NCBI GenBank assembly: GCA_002484335.1
Contig: DLJQ01000022.1
Span: 1-64,000, forward strand
DNA length: 64,000 nucleotides
Source of the DNA: Flavobacteriales bacterium UBA7612
GTDB taxonomy: Bacteria > Bacteroidota > Bacteroidia > Flavobacteriales > Weeksellaceae
Direction of reading: 5' to 3'
Part shown: positions 54,776-64,000 of the stretch, piece after piece
How the letters are laid out: every line of letters starts with the position of its first letter
Numbering within the stretch: the first letter of the stretch is position 1
Made by a program: the position numbers and the translations under genes
The notes under the pieces: model-generated
Told to the model about the DNA's origin: nothing
What the model saw: the letters and a program-made list of their open reading frames with translations, nothing else
Database searches by the model: none

Positions 54776-57739
54776 ATGAAAATATTTTACTCTAAACTCA
54801 ATAGGCATACAATAAGTGTGCTATTGGGGCTGATTTGTGCTACCCCACTATTTGCACAAAAAGGTAAAACAATCACAGGAACAGTAAAAGAAAATAATCA
54901 TTCTCTAGCTGGAGTGATTGTGACAGAAAAAGGTACTTATAATACAGTACAAACCGATGCAAATGGACAGTATTTATTAATCTTAGAAAAAAATGACTCT
55001 AAACTTACTTTTGAGCAAATCGACTTCTCCGTTAAAGAAGAAGAGGTTCAAAATAGGAATGTGATCAATGTTAATCTTTTAAAAGAAGACGGATCTGTTA
55101 AATTAGAAGATGTAATCATTAATGCAGGATACTACAATGTAAAAGATAAAGAACGAACAGGTTCTATTTCACGTATTACATCCAAAGAAATAGAAAATCA
55201 ACCTGTGAATAATTTCCTCTCTACTATGCAAGGAAGAATGCCAGGAGTGGAAATTGTTCAAAACAGCGGAGGTGCTGGTGGTGGATTTCAGATAAAAATA
55301 CGTGGACAAAATAGTTTAAGAAGTGATGCCAATCAACCGTTGTTTATTATTGATGGAATTCCATACTCTTCTGATCCAATTGGAGGTACTACAACTTCTG
55401 GAAATCGTCCTTCGTTTACAAGTCCTTTATCTTCTATAAATCCAGCCGATATTGAAAGTTTAGAAGTATTAAAAGATGCTGATGCAACCGCTATTTATGG
55501 ATCTAGAGGAGCTAATGGAGTTGTTTTAATCACCACTAAACAAGGAAAATCGGGCGCTACTCAAGTTAGTATACGAACATCAATGGGTTTAGCCAAGATA
55601 ACACGTCAATTAAAACTGATGAATACACAGCAGTATTTGGATATGAGAAAAACTGCTTTTACAAATGATGGAATAACAACTTACCCTGCTACTGCATATG
55701 ATATTAATGGAACATGGGATCAAAATAGATACACTGATTGGCAAAAAGAATTAATTGGAGGTACTGCTGAATTTAAAACATTACAAGCTTCTATTTCAGG
55801 AGGTAATTCTTCTTTTAATTATACCATTAGTGGAACTCGTAATGAAGAAACAACGGTTTATCCTGGAGATTTTAAATACCTAAGAAACGCTGTTCATCTT
55901 TCTTTAAATTACAAGGATAAAACAAATAAGTTCAATTTCTTATTTACAGGAAATTACACAGACCAAAATAATGATCAACCCTCAACTGACTTAACTACTG
56001 TAGCAAGAGAACTTGCGCCTAATGCTCCTAGATTATACAATGAAGATGGTAGTTTAAATTGGGAGAATAATACATGGAATAATCCACTAGCGAGTTTAAA
56101 TTCTAAATTTTTATCCAAAATAAATGATTTAACTACTAATATGGTTATTAGTTACAAGCTATTACCAGAATTAACTTTCAAAACAAATCTAGGTTTCAGC
56201 CAACTTCATAGTCGTGAACTACGAACATTTCCTTCAACGATGTATAATCCATCTTTAGGCCAAGGAAGCGAATCATCCATCGTAGAGTCGAATCAAACAA
56301 ATCGTAATTCTTGGATTATAGAACCACAACTAAGCTGGGATAAAAAATGGAATCAACACAGAATCTCTGTACTTGTTGGAACAACTTTTCAAAATCAAAC
56401 AACAGATCGCTTGCTATTAACAGCTGGAGATTTCCCTTCAAATGAAATGCTCTTATCCCTTTCTACAGCGGCATTACAATTAATAGGATTAGATGAAAAA
56501 ATAAATTATCGTTACCAAGCTTTTTATGGACGTCTAAACTATACGTTACATGATCGGTACATATTAAATATAACAGGAAGAAGAGACGGATCAAGCAGGT
56601 TTAGTCCTCAAAATCGTTTCTCAAATTTTGGCGCTGTTGGTACCGCTTGGATTTTTTCAAAAGAAAAATTATTAAAAAATAATTCATGGTTGAGTTTCGG
56701 TAAATTAAGAGGAAGTTATGGAATAACGGGAAGTGATAATATTGGTGATTATCAATATTTAGACAATTATCAAATGACATCTAATCCCTATGGTGGAACT
56801 GTTGGGTTAAGCCCAATACGTCTTTATAATCCCGATTATCGTTGGGAGACCAACAAGAAATTTGAAACTGCGTTGGAATTAGGTTTCTTTAGAGATCGAT
56901 TAAACTTCTCTGTAGCTTATTATCAAAATAGATCAGGAAATCAACTGGTAGGAATTTCTCTACCTACTACAACAGGTTTTTCCTCTTTTTCAGGAAACTT
57001 GCCTGCTACAGTAGAAAATAAAGGATGGGAGTTTTCTTTGAGTTCAGAAAATATTCGTACCAAGAATTGGAAATGGATAACAGAATTTAATTTGACTTTT
57101 AATCAAAATAAACTTATCTCATTTCCTAATCTCGAAAGCTCTGCTTATGCCAATACTTATGTAATTGGTGAACCTACTAACATCATTAAACTATATCAGT
57201 TTACAGGAATAAATCCTATAACTCAACAGTATGAATTCTATGATTACAATGGTGATGGAAGAATAACAACATTAAATGATAGGTTATTTGTTGCAGACCT
57301 TAATCCATCTTTTTACGGAGGGCTTTCGAATCAAATCAAATACAAACAATTTAGTTTAGATGTTCTTTTTCAATTCGTCAAGCAAGAACGCCAATTGTAT
57401 TTACCAACTGCTATAGCTGGTGCTATGATGAATCAGCTTGTAGATTACGGTATACCAATGCAACCTTACAGCACAAATAATTCTCAAATTACTGCAAACT
57501 ATAATTTGATGAGAAATAGTAATCTCTCGATTGTTGATGCCTCTTATATCCGACTAAAAAATGTTTCGATCACCTACGACATTCCTTTGCCTGAGAGTCA
57601 ATTAAAACCTCAGATATTTATTCAAGCACAAAACCTCTTTACCATAACACCCTACAAAGGAGGTGACCCAGAATTTAGATACAATCGTTTTCTACCACCA
57701 CTTAAAACAATTGTAATGGGAATGAAATTGAATTTTTAA
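54776..57739 (+). CDS. susC: SusC/RagA-family TonB-linked outer-membrane receptor
   Basis: This 987-aa protein has a signal peptide (ISVLLGLICATPLFA-QKGKTITG). A carboxypeptidase-like domain follows (about 28-110), then a TonB plug (LSTMQGRMPGVEIVQNSGGAGGGFQIKIRGQNSLRSDANQPLFIIDGIPY and LKDADATAIYGSRGANGVVLITTKQG) and a large barrel ending in MGMKLNF. Length and motifs are standard for SusC. With the SusD partner 20 bp downstream it forms an energised uptake complex; the S9 peptidase in the same operon suggests peptides as substrate. No ECF-type sigma/anti-sigma pair is present beside it, unlike in many SusCD loci; the folded RNA candidate upstream may be involved instead, which is speculation. 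Confidence 0.95.
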   Translation: MKIFYSKLNRHTISVLLGLICATPLFAQKGKTITGTVKENNHSLAGVIVTEKGTYNTVQTDANGQYLLILEKNDSKLTFEQIDFSVKEEEVQNRNVINVNLLKEDGSVKLEDVIINAGYYNVKDKERTGSISRITSKEIENQPVNNFLSTMQGRMPGVEIVQNSGGAGGGFQIKIRGQNSLRSDANQPLFIIDGIPYSSDPIGGTTTSGNRPSFTSPLSSINPADIESLEVLKDADATAIYGSRGANGVVLITTKQGKSGATQVSIRTSMGLAKITRQLKLMNTQQYLDMRKTAFTNDGITTYPATAYDINGTWDQNRYTDWQKELIGGTAEFKTLQASISGGNSSFNYTISGTRNEETTVYPGDFKYLRNAVHLSLNYKDKTNKFNFLFTGNYTDQNNDQPSTDLTTVARELAPNAPRLYNEDGSLNWENNTWNNPLASLNSKFLSKINDLTTNMVISYKLLPELTFKTNLGFSQLHSRELRTFPSTMYNPSLGQGSESSIVESNQTNRNSWIIEPQLSWDKKWNQHRISVLVGTTFQNQTTDRLLLTAGDFPSNEMLLSLSTAALQLIGLDEKINYRYQAFYGRLNYTLHDRYILNITGRRDGSSRFSPQNRFSNFGAVGTAWIFSKEKLLKNNSWLSFGKLRGSYGITGSDNIGDYQYLDNYQMTSNPYGGTVGLSPIRLYNPDYRWETNKKFETALELGFFRDRLNFSVAYYQNRSGNQLVGISLPTTTGFSSFSGNLPATVENKGWEFSLSSENIRTKNWKWITEFNLTFNQNKLISFPNLESSAYANTYVIGEPTNIIKLYQFTGINPITQQYEFYDYNGDGRITTLNDRLFVADLNPSFYGGLSNQIKYKQFSLDVLFQFVKQERQLYLPTAIAGAMMNQLVDYGIPMQPYSTNNSQITANYNLMRNSNLSIVDASYIRLKNVSITYDIPLPESQLKPQIFIQAQNLFTITPYKGGDPEFRYNRFLPPLKTIVMGMKLNF

Positions 57740-57759
57740 GAATAATAAAATTAAGTACA

Positions 57760-59136
57760 ATGAGAAAAATATATTTAACTAGTTTAATTGTCTTCATCTT
57801 TTCATTATTTTTTAGATGCAATGATTTTTTAGATGTAGACGTACCCACAACTCAATACAACAGTAAGTTAGTTTTTGCAGACAAAAAGACAACCAATGCT
57901 ACCCTTGTTAACTTATATGCAGATATAAGAGATAAAGGATTTTTAAGTGGACAAATGAGTGGTTTTGCAGTTTCTATGGGAATTTATACCGATGAGTTAG
58001 ATTCTTATCGCGTAAATGATGTAGAAACGCAGAATCTATATAATAATACCTTACAAGTCAATAGTTCTATAGTCTTACAACTTTGGTCGCAAACCTATTA
58101 TCAAATTTACATGGCAAATGCCATTATAGAAGGATGCGAGAAAAGTACTGGTTTAACTCAGCAAGAGAAAAAGGAATTTATTGGAGAAGCCCTTTTTGTA
58201 AGAGCATTACTACATTTTTATTTATTAAATACTTTTGGAGATGTTCCGTATATAAAAACAACAGATTATGAGATAAACAAGAATGTTTCTCGTTTAGAAG
58301 AGTCTATTGTTTATGAAAATATCATTGAAGATTTAGAAGAATCAATTTCTAAACTACCTATCCAAATTAACTCTCAACGAAATCGTCCTAATCAGTTAAG
58401 CGCACAAGCATTATTAGCTCGTGTGGAACTATATAGAGGAAACTGGCAATTGGCAGAACAATTGGCTTCTTTGTTAATTAATAATTCTTCACTTCAATGG
58501 CAATTAGATATTAATCAAGAATTTTTAAAAGAGAATAAATCAATTATTTGGCAATTATCTCCAAGACAATCGGGCAATGCTACTTATGAGGGAGCGACAT
58601 ATTATTTTGCTTCTGGACCACCAGTATCAATAGCTTTAAGAAATGAATTAACTCAATTTGAAGCAAATGATTTACGTAGTCAAAGTTGGATTAGAACAGT
58701 TTCAAATCAGACTAATACTTGGAAACATACCTATAAATACAAACAAAGAGGTAATGCATCAGCAACTACTGAAAACTCTGTTGTATTTCGATTAGCTGAA
58801 CAGTTTTTAATTCGTGCTGAAGCTCGTTTAAAACAAGGGAATATTGAGGGTGCAGTAGAAGACATTAATAAAATTAGAACAAGAGCAGGATTACCTTTAC
58901 TCAATTCTTCATTATTGACAAACGAAATGATTTTAGATGCGATTGTAAGGGAAAGAAAACACGAATTATTTTGTGAATTTGGACATCGTTTTTTTGATTT
59001 AAAAAGATTGAATTTAATTGATCAGGTTTTATCATCAACAAAACCGAATTGGAAAAATTACCATCAACAATGGCCAATTCCAGAACAAGAATTGTTAAAG
59101 AATTCAAATTTTACTCAAAATAGCGGTTACCAATGA
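57760..59136 (+). CDS. susD: SusD/RagB-family nutrient-binding lipoprotein
   Basis: This 458-aa lipoprotein has a lipobox-like FFRC near residue 20 followed by NDFLDVDVPTTQYN. TPR-type helical repeats follow, including AEQFLIRAEARLKQGNIEGAVEDINKIRTRAGLPL and ERKHELFCEFGHRFFDLKRLN, typical of the RagB/SusD C-terminal region. It binds the substrate on the cell surface and closes over the SusC barrel. Its stop overlaps the start of the S9 peptidase by 4 bp (ATGA), so these genes are coupled. Confidence 0.95.
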   Translation: MRKIYLTSLIVFIFSLFFRCNDFLDVDVPTTQYNSKLVFADKKTTNATLVNLYADIRDKGFLSGQMSGFAVSMGIYTDELDSYRVNDVETQNLYNNTLQVNSSIVLQLWSQTYYQIYMANAIIEGCEKSTGLTQQEKKEFIGEALFVRALLHFYLLNTFGDVPYIKTTDYEINKNVSRLEESIVYENIIEDLEESISKLPIQINSQRNRPNQLSAQALLARVELYRGNWQLAEQLASLLINNSSLQWQLDINQEFLKENKSIIWQLSPRQSGNATYEGATYYFASGPPVSIALRNELTQFEANDLRSQSWIRTVSNQTNTWKHTYKYKQRGNASATTENSVVFRLAEQFLIRAEARLKQGNIEGAVEDINKIRTRAGLPLLNSSLLTNEMILDAIVRERKHELFCEFGHRFFDLKRLNLIDQVLSSTKPNWKNYHQQWPIPEQELLKNSNFTQNSGYQ

Positions 59137-61712
59137 AATGTATTATAATCAAATTAGCCCTTATTCTTATTCAGTTATTTTCTCTTTTTAAGTTTCAACC
59201 ATTATACGCTCAACCTAAACCAACCATAACCGAATTAGAGTATGACAAATGGGGAACATTAGCAGGAAATAAATTATCTGAAAAAGGAAACTGGTCAAGT
59301 TTCTATGTAACCTACCCCTCTGTAGACAGTTTATTTCTTGTAAATAATCAAACAAAAAAACAGCTAACAATAAAAGGAATAAGGGAAGGATTCTTCATGA
59401 AAGAACATACTTTTTTATGGTTAAAAAATCAGGAACTTTCACTTCTTAATTTAAAAACCAATGACATAACTATAATTCCATTTGTCAATAAAATCTATTT
59501 ATCTCAAAAATATAACAAGCTAATTACAGTCGAGAAAGAGAAAGCAGATCAGCAAATTGTCATAAGAAATCAGTTTGGAAAAGTTGAAAGACAAATTAAG
59601 CAAATTAGAAATTTTAGCTTAGATGAAAAGGTTAATCGAATGGTTTATGAAAGAACTATTGATTCTACCACTTACTTAGAATATCTTGAATTAGCTCATC
59701 CTTTATCTTCTTATTTAATTGATCAACAAAAATCAGTCACCTACCAAAACTTCTCATGGAATAATAAAGGGATTGCCATGATAAAAAAAGATGAAAACTC
59801 ATCTAGATCAACTGTTTGTTATTTTGATGAAAAACAAAGAAAAAGTGATTGTATGAAAATAGATTTATTTGAAGATGAAATAGATTTAACACCAAGATCA
59901 CTACATCTTTCTAAAGATTCTAAGCTAGTTTATTTTAATGCAAAAAATAAATTAGTAAGTAAGTCAACTAATGATTCAGTAGAAATATGGTATGGTTCAG
60001 ATCAGCTGATTTATCCCATTAGAAAAGCAAAAGATGAAAGAGGATACGAGTTATATACATGGGTTTGGAATAGAGAAGAAAATATAGTTAGTCAACTAAC
60101 AGATACCCTACTAACTTCAGTTCATTATTTAGCCAATGCAAAAAAGGTTTTACTCTATAATAAATATGAGAAAACCACAGATGATAAACTAATTAATAAT
60201 CATGATCTTTACCTTTATGATGCTATTACAAAGAGTAAAAAACGAATTATTAAGTCATTTAACCGCAATGCATCCCTTATAAAAAATATAGCACAAACAG
60301 ATAACTTCATTTATTATGCAGATAATAATTGGTGGATGTATGATACAGGATCTGAAAAAAATATCAATTTAACATCACTAATAGATACTCAATGGGACAA
60401 TCAAGAAGTTGATGAAGCTTATCAGAAAGAAGCATGGGGCGTTGCAGGTGTAAGTATGGATAAAGAAGAGATTTTTATTTACGATACTTACGATATTTGG
60501 AAAATAAATTGGAGAACTTTAGCATTTAATAGAATAACAAAAGGAAGAGAATCTCAACGAATTTTTCGATTTGATTTTTCGGATGAGAAACGAAAAGAAG
60601 TAAGTTATTCAAATAATTTGCGAGAGCTAGACATTAGGCAAGATGCAAGGTTAATCATCGATAATTTAGAAGCAAGAACTAAATCCTATGGAATTCTAAA
60701 GCCAAATCTTAAAATCAATGTATTTCTAGAAAGTGAAGATTTTTTATATTCAAATCTAAAACAGGCTTCTCTTTCTAAAGCATTTATTTTTATGAAAGAA
60801 GCTTATAATTTACCAGCTGAAGTATGGTATCAAAAAGCAACTGAATCAGCACCTGTAAAAATTTATTCAAGTAATTTACAGCATTATAATTACAGTTGGG
60901 GAAAATCTGAATTAATCAACTATACCACTCAAAATAGTCAAAATTTAAAAGCAGCATTATTTTATCCACCTCATTATAAAAAGGATAGTATTTATCCAGT
61001 TATTATTCGTGTGTATGAAAATCTCTCTCATGAAGTAAAAAAATATCATCCTCCATCATGGTCGAATACAATTGGTTTTAATGTTTCGAATCTTACCCAA
61101 CAAGGTTATATTGTTGTTTTGCCTGATGTAAACTATAAGGAAGGTTTTGCAGGAGAATCAATTACAAATTCAGTGGTTGCAGTTTTGAATAAATTGATAA
61201 AAAATGGGGTAACAGAAAAAGGAAAAATAGGACTAATTGGACAATCATTTGGTGGATATGAAACAAACTATATACTTACTCAAACTGATTTATTTAGCGC
61301 AGCTGTTACAGGTGCTGGATTTTTTGATTTGATAAAAGGATATTTTACAATGAGTGATACTTTTGAGAAAATGGAAAGTTGGCGTTATGAAAATCATCAG
61401 TTCAGAATTAGAAAAACATTTTACCAATCGCCTGATTTATATATCAAGAATTCACCTTTGTTTTATGCCGATAAAATAACAACTCCTTTACTAAGTTGGA
61501 CAGGTTTAAAAGATCCAATTGTTTCTCCTGAGCAAACAATGACTATTTATACTGCATTAAGAAAACTAAATAAAAATATTATTATGCTACGTTATCCAAA
61601 TGCAGGACACTTTCTACTAAATAGAAATGACCAAAAAGATTTAACAAAAAGAGTACATGAATGGTTTGCATACTATTTGAAAAATAAGCGTAATAGCAAG
61701 TGGATTAAATAG
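59133..61712 (+). CDS. S9-family (prolyl oligopeptidase-like) peptidase
   Basis: This 859-aa protein has an N-terminal signal peptide (IIIKLALILIQLFSLFKFQPLYA-QPKPTITE), a beta-propeller-like region of about 600 residues, and a C-terminal alpha/beta hydrolase domain. The nucleophile elbow is GQSFGGYETNYIL (Ser near 710), with Asp in GLKDPIVSPEQ and His in NAGHFLLN: a complete triad. It should cut short peptides, probably in the periplasm after uptake through the SusCD pair encoded just upstream. Whether it is a dipeptidyl or an oligopeptidase type cannot be told. A strong terminator follows. Confidence 0.9.
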   Translation: MKCIIIKLALILIQLFSLFKFQPLYAQPKPTITELEYDKWGTLAGNKLSEKGNWSSFYVTYPSVDSLFLVNNQTKKQLTIKGIREGFFMKEHTFLWLKNQELSLLNLKTNDITIIPFVNKIYLSQKYNKLITVEKEKADQQIVIRNQFGKVERQIKQIRNFSLDEKVNRMVYERTIDSTTYLEYLELAHPLSSYLIDQQKSVTYQNFSWNNKGIAMIKKDENSSRSTVCYFDEKQRKSDCMKIDLFEDEIDLTPRSLHLSKDSKLVYFNAKNKLVSKSTNDSVEIWYGSDQLIYPIRKAKDERGYELYTWVWNREENIVSQLTDTLLTSVHYLANAKKVLLYNKYEKTTDDKLINNHDLYLYDAITKSKKRIIKSFNRNASLIKNIAQTDNFIYYADNNWWMYDTGSEKNINLTSLIDTQWDNQEVDEAYQKEAWGVAGVSMDKEEIFIYDTYDIWKINWRTLAFNRITKGRESQRIFRFDFSDEKRKEVSYSNNLRELDIRQDARLIIDNLEARTKSYGILKPNLKINVFLESEDFLYSNLKQASLSKAFIFMKEAYNLPAEVWYQKATESAPVKIYSSNLQHYNYSWGKSELINYTTQNSQNLKAALFYPPHYKKDSIYPVIIRVYENLSHEVKKYHPPSWSNTIGFNVSNLTQQGYIVVLPDVNYKEGFAGESITNSVVAVLNKLIKNGVTEKGKIGLIGQSFGGYETNYILTQTDLFSAAVTGAGFFDLIKGYFTMSDTFEKMESWRYENHQFRIRKTFYQSPDLYIKNSPLFYADKITTPLLSWTGLKDPIVSPEQTMTIYTALRKLNKNIIMLRYPNAGHFLLNRNDQKDLTKRVHEWFAYYLKNKRNSKWIK

Positions 61713-61742
61713 TTTTAAAAATAAGTTTATTGAAAAAAAGTA

Positions 61743-61767
61743 AGAGGTTCCCTAAAATGGAACCTCT
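61743..61767. terminator. Bidirectional terminator after the S9 peptidase gene
   Basis: AGAGGTTCC (61743-61751), 7-nt loop, GGAACCTCT (61759-61767), with A7 before and T5 after. It serves the S9 gene and the convergent DUF6520 gene. Confidence 0.85.
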
Positions 61768-61774
61768 ATTTTTA

Positions 61775-62062
61775 TTAATTGGTTTTATACAATTCTATGA
61801 CACACTGACCAAGTCCATTTTTTTGCCAAACTTGCTCAGGAGTTGCTTCCTCCGTCATACAAAGTTGATCAGTTACTTGAGTTGTACAATCGACACTAAT
61901 CGGTTCACAGTCTGTAGACGAACTGTGTCGAATGAATCCATCAATTAAAGCAGCATCTTGATTAGATTGACTACTTGTTGTTTGCTGTGTAGCAAACGCT
62001 CCTATTCCAGCCAATAAAAATGCAGCAATAGGCAAAACTGTTTGAAGTTTTAAATTTTTCAT
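61775..62062 (-). CDS. DUF6520 family protein
   Basis: This 95-aa exported peptide has a signal peptide (MKNLKLQTVLPIAAFLLAGIGAFA-TQQTTSS). The mature part carries four Cys (STDCEPISVDCTTQ, LCMTEE, GQC) and the VDC...QVW pattern of the flavobacterial DUF6520 family. Function unknown; members tend to occur in small clusters with MauE-type membrane proteins, as here. It is the last gene of the minus-strand operon starting at 63888. The gap of 81 bp to the MauE gene contains the palindrome at 62120. Confidence 0.8.
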   Translation of the reverse strand: MKNLKLQTVLPIAAFLLAGIGAFATQQTTSSQSNQDAALIDGFIRHSSSTDCEPISVDCTTQVTDQLCMTEEATPEQVWQKNGLGQCVIELYKTN

Positions 62063-62119
62063 TTTTGTAATTTTTTAAGTTAACCTACTATATTTTACAG
62101 GTGTTCGGTTTTACTCCTG

Positions 62120-62133
62120 CTATCGGCCGATAG
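62120..62133. promoter_or_regulatory. 14-bp perfect palindrome between MauE and DUF6520 genes
   Basis: CTATCGGCCGATAG has no loop and is flanked by A/T-rich sequence. It could be the binding site of a dimeric regulator, or a hairpin that separates the two transcripts. No T tract follows on the minus strand. Confidence 0.4.
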
Positions 62134-62143
62134 ATTATTTTAT

Positions 62144-63610
62144 TTACTGAGTATTTAATTCATAAATTACCAGTTGATAACCAATTATGGCATATAATTT
62201 ATTTTCAATCACCATTAATTCATTCGCTTTCTGTCCTTTTATGTTATAGAGATAAAAACTGCCTTTATAAACTTGTTTTTCATAATCATAAATATCAATT
62301 GCAGAAGCTTGTTTCCAAACCTGCTTGTCTTCAAACTGACCTTTTTTAGTTGAGTTTATATATAACAATCCATTGTCCACTGTAGCTAAACGATTTACAG
62401 TACTATTAGGATTTAATAGCTTTTGTTTGTTATTAGTGGATACAACTTTTAATGGAGTAGTACGAGTTGTATCAATAGTTTTAGATGATGTATCCATTTT
62501 TAGATTATCATCTGTTACAAAATATTGATTCTTATAATAGTAGACATATAGAAACTTATTTTTCTGTAAATCATAAAGTGGTATTCCATCTGTATCAAAA
62601 ATACCATTGGTTTGATCATCAAGTAATGAATCGTTATGAGTTTCTTTAGTAAGACCATTCAAATCAAATTGAGCAATTACATTTCGTTTTTGTGTAAAAT
62701 CTTGTTTTCTTACAAATAATTTATTGTTTGAAGAGCCTACAGCTTTAGAGAAATAAAGAGTTGGATCAGTGGAAAATACTGTTGCCTCCCAATTAGCTAT
62801 ATTCCCTTTAAAAATAACAGGAACTGTACCGTCAACTAGATAAAAATTTGGATTGGAAATAAAAACTTTGACAGAACGAAAAGGAAAGTCATCACGATCA
62901 ATTTTAATTCTAATATCCCTCGATTGGTAATTATCTAAATCAATTTCTGCTAAAGAAAGAGGCGCTAATCGATCTGCTAAATATAATTTATTGTTTGTGG
63001 AACCTATGAAATATTGTGTACTATTTTTGAGTGTATAGGTCTTTTTACGAATAACTAAATCTTTTAAATATTTACGAATAAAAGGATTTTGCTCAGTAAT
63101 TTTTGCTTCTGACTTTATAAATAACATGATGACGCTACCAGTGCTAAAAATACTAATTACAATAAACAATATAATGGAAGTAATTACTTTATTTTTAAAT
63201 GCATTTTGATCAAATAAGATTGCTATTACAGCTAATACTATAAAAAATAAATTAAAAATAAGATGTTCTGTCCAACCTAATTTTTCAAGAATACCACCAC
63301 AAGAACAAGGGATAAAGTCACTATAATTTAAAATAATATAGATATAAACTGTAAATGCTAACATTAGTCCATAAGAAGCAAATAATCCTATTTGCTGAGT
63401 TCTTTTTTGACAAAGTAAAAAGGCAATGATGAGTTCTGTTATAATGACAGCGTAAGATACAAATCCTGCATATGCGCTTAATAAAGGAGATTGAGCCAAT
63501 TGAATTTGGAAATTTTCAAAATCAATTAATTTGCTAAATGCTGCATAAACAAATAATACGATAAAAAGGTAGCAGATGAGTATTCTTAAAGTTGGAATTA
63601 GTTTTCTCAT
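62144..63610 (-). CDS. MauE-like membrane protein fused to a propeller-like domain
   Basis: This 488-aa protein starts with a four-helix MauE/DoxX-type membrane domain (about residues 8-155; LFVYAAFSKLIDFENFQIQLAQSPLLSAYAGFVSYAVIITELIIAFLL and DFIPCSCGGILEKLGWTEHLIFNLFF). The CSCGG motif, with its two cysteines, is typical of MauE-related proteins of Bacteroidota. The remaining 300 residues are beta-repeats (NNKLYLADRLAPLSLAEIDLDN, NNKLFVRKQDFTQKRNVIAQFDLNG, NKLYAIIGYQLVIYELN) like a beta-propeller on the periplasmic side. MauE proteins act in disulfide or redox handling in methylamine dehydrogenase maturation; this role is not proven for this branch. It may handle the cysteines of the DUF6520 peptide encoded next. 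Confidence 0.75.
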   Translation of the reverse strand: MRKLIPTLRILICYLFIVLFVYAAFSKLIDFENFQIQLAQSPLLSAYAGFVSYAVIITELIIAFLLCQKRTQQIGLFASYGLMLAFTVYIYIILNYSDFIPCSCGGILEKLGWTEHLIFNLFFIVLAVIAILFDQNAFKNKVITSIILFIVISIFSTGSVIMLFIKSEAKITEQNPFIRKYLKDLVIRKKTYTLKNSTQYFIGSTNNKLYLADRLAPLSLAEIDLDNYQSRDIRIKIDRDDFPFRSVKVFISNPNFYLVDGTVPVIFKGNIANWEATVFSTDPTLYFSKAVGSSNNKLFVRKQDFTQKRNVIAQFDLNGLTKETHNDSLLDDQTNGIFDTDGIPLYDLQKNKFLYVYYYKNQYFVTDDNLKMDTSSKTIDTTRTTPLKVVSTNNKQKLLNPNSTVNRLATVDNGLLYINSTKKGQFEDKQVWKQASAIDIYDYEKQVYKGSFYLYNIKGQKANELMVIENKLYAIIGYQLVIYELNTQ

Positions 63611-63645
63611 CTTTCATATTTAAACGTTATTTTTATATTTATTAA

Positions 63646-63888
63646 TCAATTGGTAATGAGTACCATTTTTTTTATATAAGGATCTTTATCTTTCGGTGGA
63701 TCAGTTTCATTCTCTTTTTCATTTTTTATTGATTCGAAATAACGTATACTATCTATTTCTATGAGAGAATCTTTTTGTTGTAAAATTGGTGAATTGATGG
63801 AGTTAAATTCCTCATCTTCTTGATTATTTATACATTGATAAAATAAGAAACTAACAGTACTAAGTAATAAAAGGTTTTTCGTGTTCAT
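63646..63888 (-). CDS. Small lipoprotein, first gene of the MauE-DUF6520 operon
   Basis: I start it at the ATG at 63888 (MNTKNLLLLSTVSFLFYQCINNQEDEEF). This places a signal peptide at the N-terminus and the lipobox-like FYQC at residue 19; an ATG at 63912 would add eight residues. The mature part is short, acidic and repetitive (about 60 aa, ending KKMVLITN), with no recognised domain. The MauE gene follows 35 bp downstream on the same strand. Its size and export signal suggest a helper protein for the MauE/DUF6520 pair. Confidence 0.6.
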   Translation of the reverse strand: MNTKNLLLLSTVSFLFYQCINNQEDEEFNSINSPILQQKDSLIEIDSIRYFESIKNEKENETDPPKDKDPYIKKMVLITN

Positions 63889-64000
63889 CGTTAATATTTT
63901 TAGATTATTCATTTTAGTAAAGTAAAATTAGGATTCATCACTACTTCAAAAGTTATATCATAAATTCAAAAATGTAAATGAAATGACGATTTTATAAATA

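Noticed and set aside
1..64000. CRISPR array, tRNA or rRNA genes
   Set aside because: No regular 25-40 bp repeats with spacers, no cloverleaf with CCA-type end, and no conserved rRNA stretches were seen on either strand.

Overview
The window looks like the chromosome of an AT-rich member of the Bacteroidota, probably class Flavobacteriia (Empedobacter, Myroides or Chryseobacterium-like). The signs are Bacteroidetes-type conjugation genes (traA-Q, mobABC), a SusC/SusD pair, SprB-type repeats with a type IX secretion (T9SS) sorting domain, and a DUF6520 protein. The genus is inference. No rRNA, tRNA, CRISPR array or integrase was seen.

Layout. (1) 1-2100: the 5' end of a type I restriction hsdR gene runs off the left edge. 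It is followed by a REP-like hairpin, a HipB-like HTH gene with three 18-bp operators, and a decayed IS30 element abutting that gene. (2) 2100-27400: an integrative conjugative element. It holds ssb, a DUF932 gene, PRTRC protein E and a scrambled PRTRC C/ThiF remnant. The transfer operon traE-F-G-I-J-K-L-M-N-O-Q is on the minus strand, followed further right by traD, a DUF3408 protein and a ParA (minus strand), an oriT-like region, and mobA-mobB-mobC (plus strand). (3) 14767-21077: cargo between traE and traD. It contains a DUF5710 gene, an XRE+ImmA/IrrE regulator-protease fusion and, divergent from it, a type II CBASS-like operon: CD-NTase ending in glycine, an E2-E1 fusion (Cap2), a JAB protease (Cap3), and a DUF6602 protein with PD-(D/E)XK-like residues as candidate effector. 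(4) 27400-52210: an IS1 element, then a tightly packed minus-strand operon of about 24 kb. Its order is FN3 protein, SprB-repeat/T9SS-sorted protein, PKD lipoprotein, outer-membrane barrel, 1544-aa giant protein, TANFOR-like/FN3/zincin carrier (1495 aa), secreted nuclease-like toxin, and a beta-propeller-like presumed immunity protein. After it come a remnant of another toxin and an orphan, frameshifted toxin cassette with a second propeller protein. I read this as a T9SS-linked polymorphic toxin locus. (5) 52600-54775: a GNAT enzyme, a tiny lipoprotein, an XRE regulator, and a gene-free stretch with a strongly folded RNA candidate. (6) 54776-64000: susC-susD-S9 peptidase facing an operon of lipoprotein, MauE-propeller protein and DUF6520 protein.

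How the parts fit. Region 2-3 is a self-transmissible element that appears to carry an anti-phage system. A protease-repressor fusion and shared AAAGTTACAA sites suggest how CBASS is kept silent. Region 4 appears to build a surface or secreted toxin apparatus with exchangeable nuclease cassettes: three copies of the same D...EYK nuclease type and two related propellers. Region 6 looks like peptide uptake and processing. Functions beyond family recognition are inference from sequence reading alone; no database search was run.
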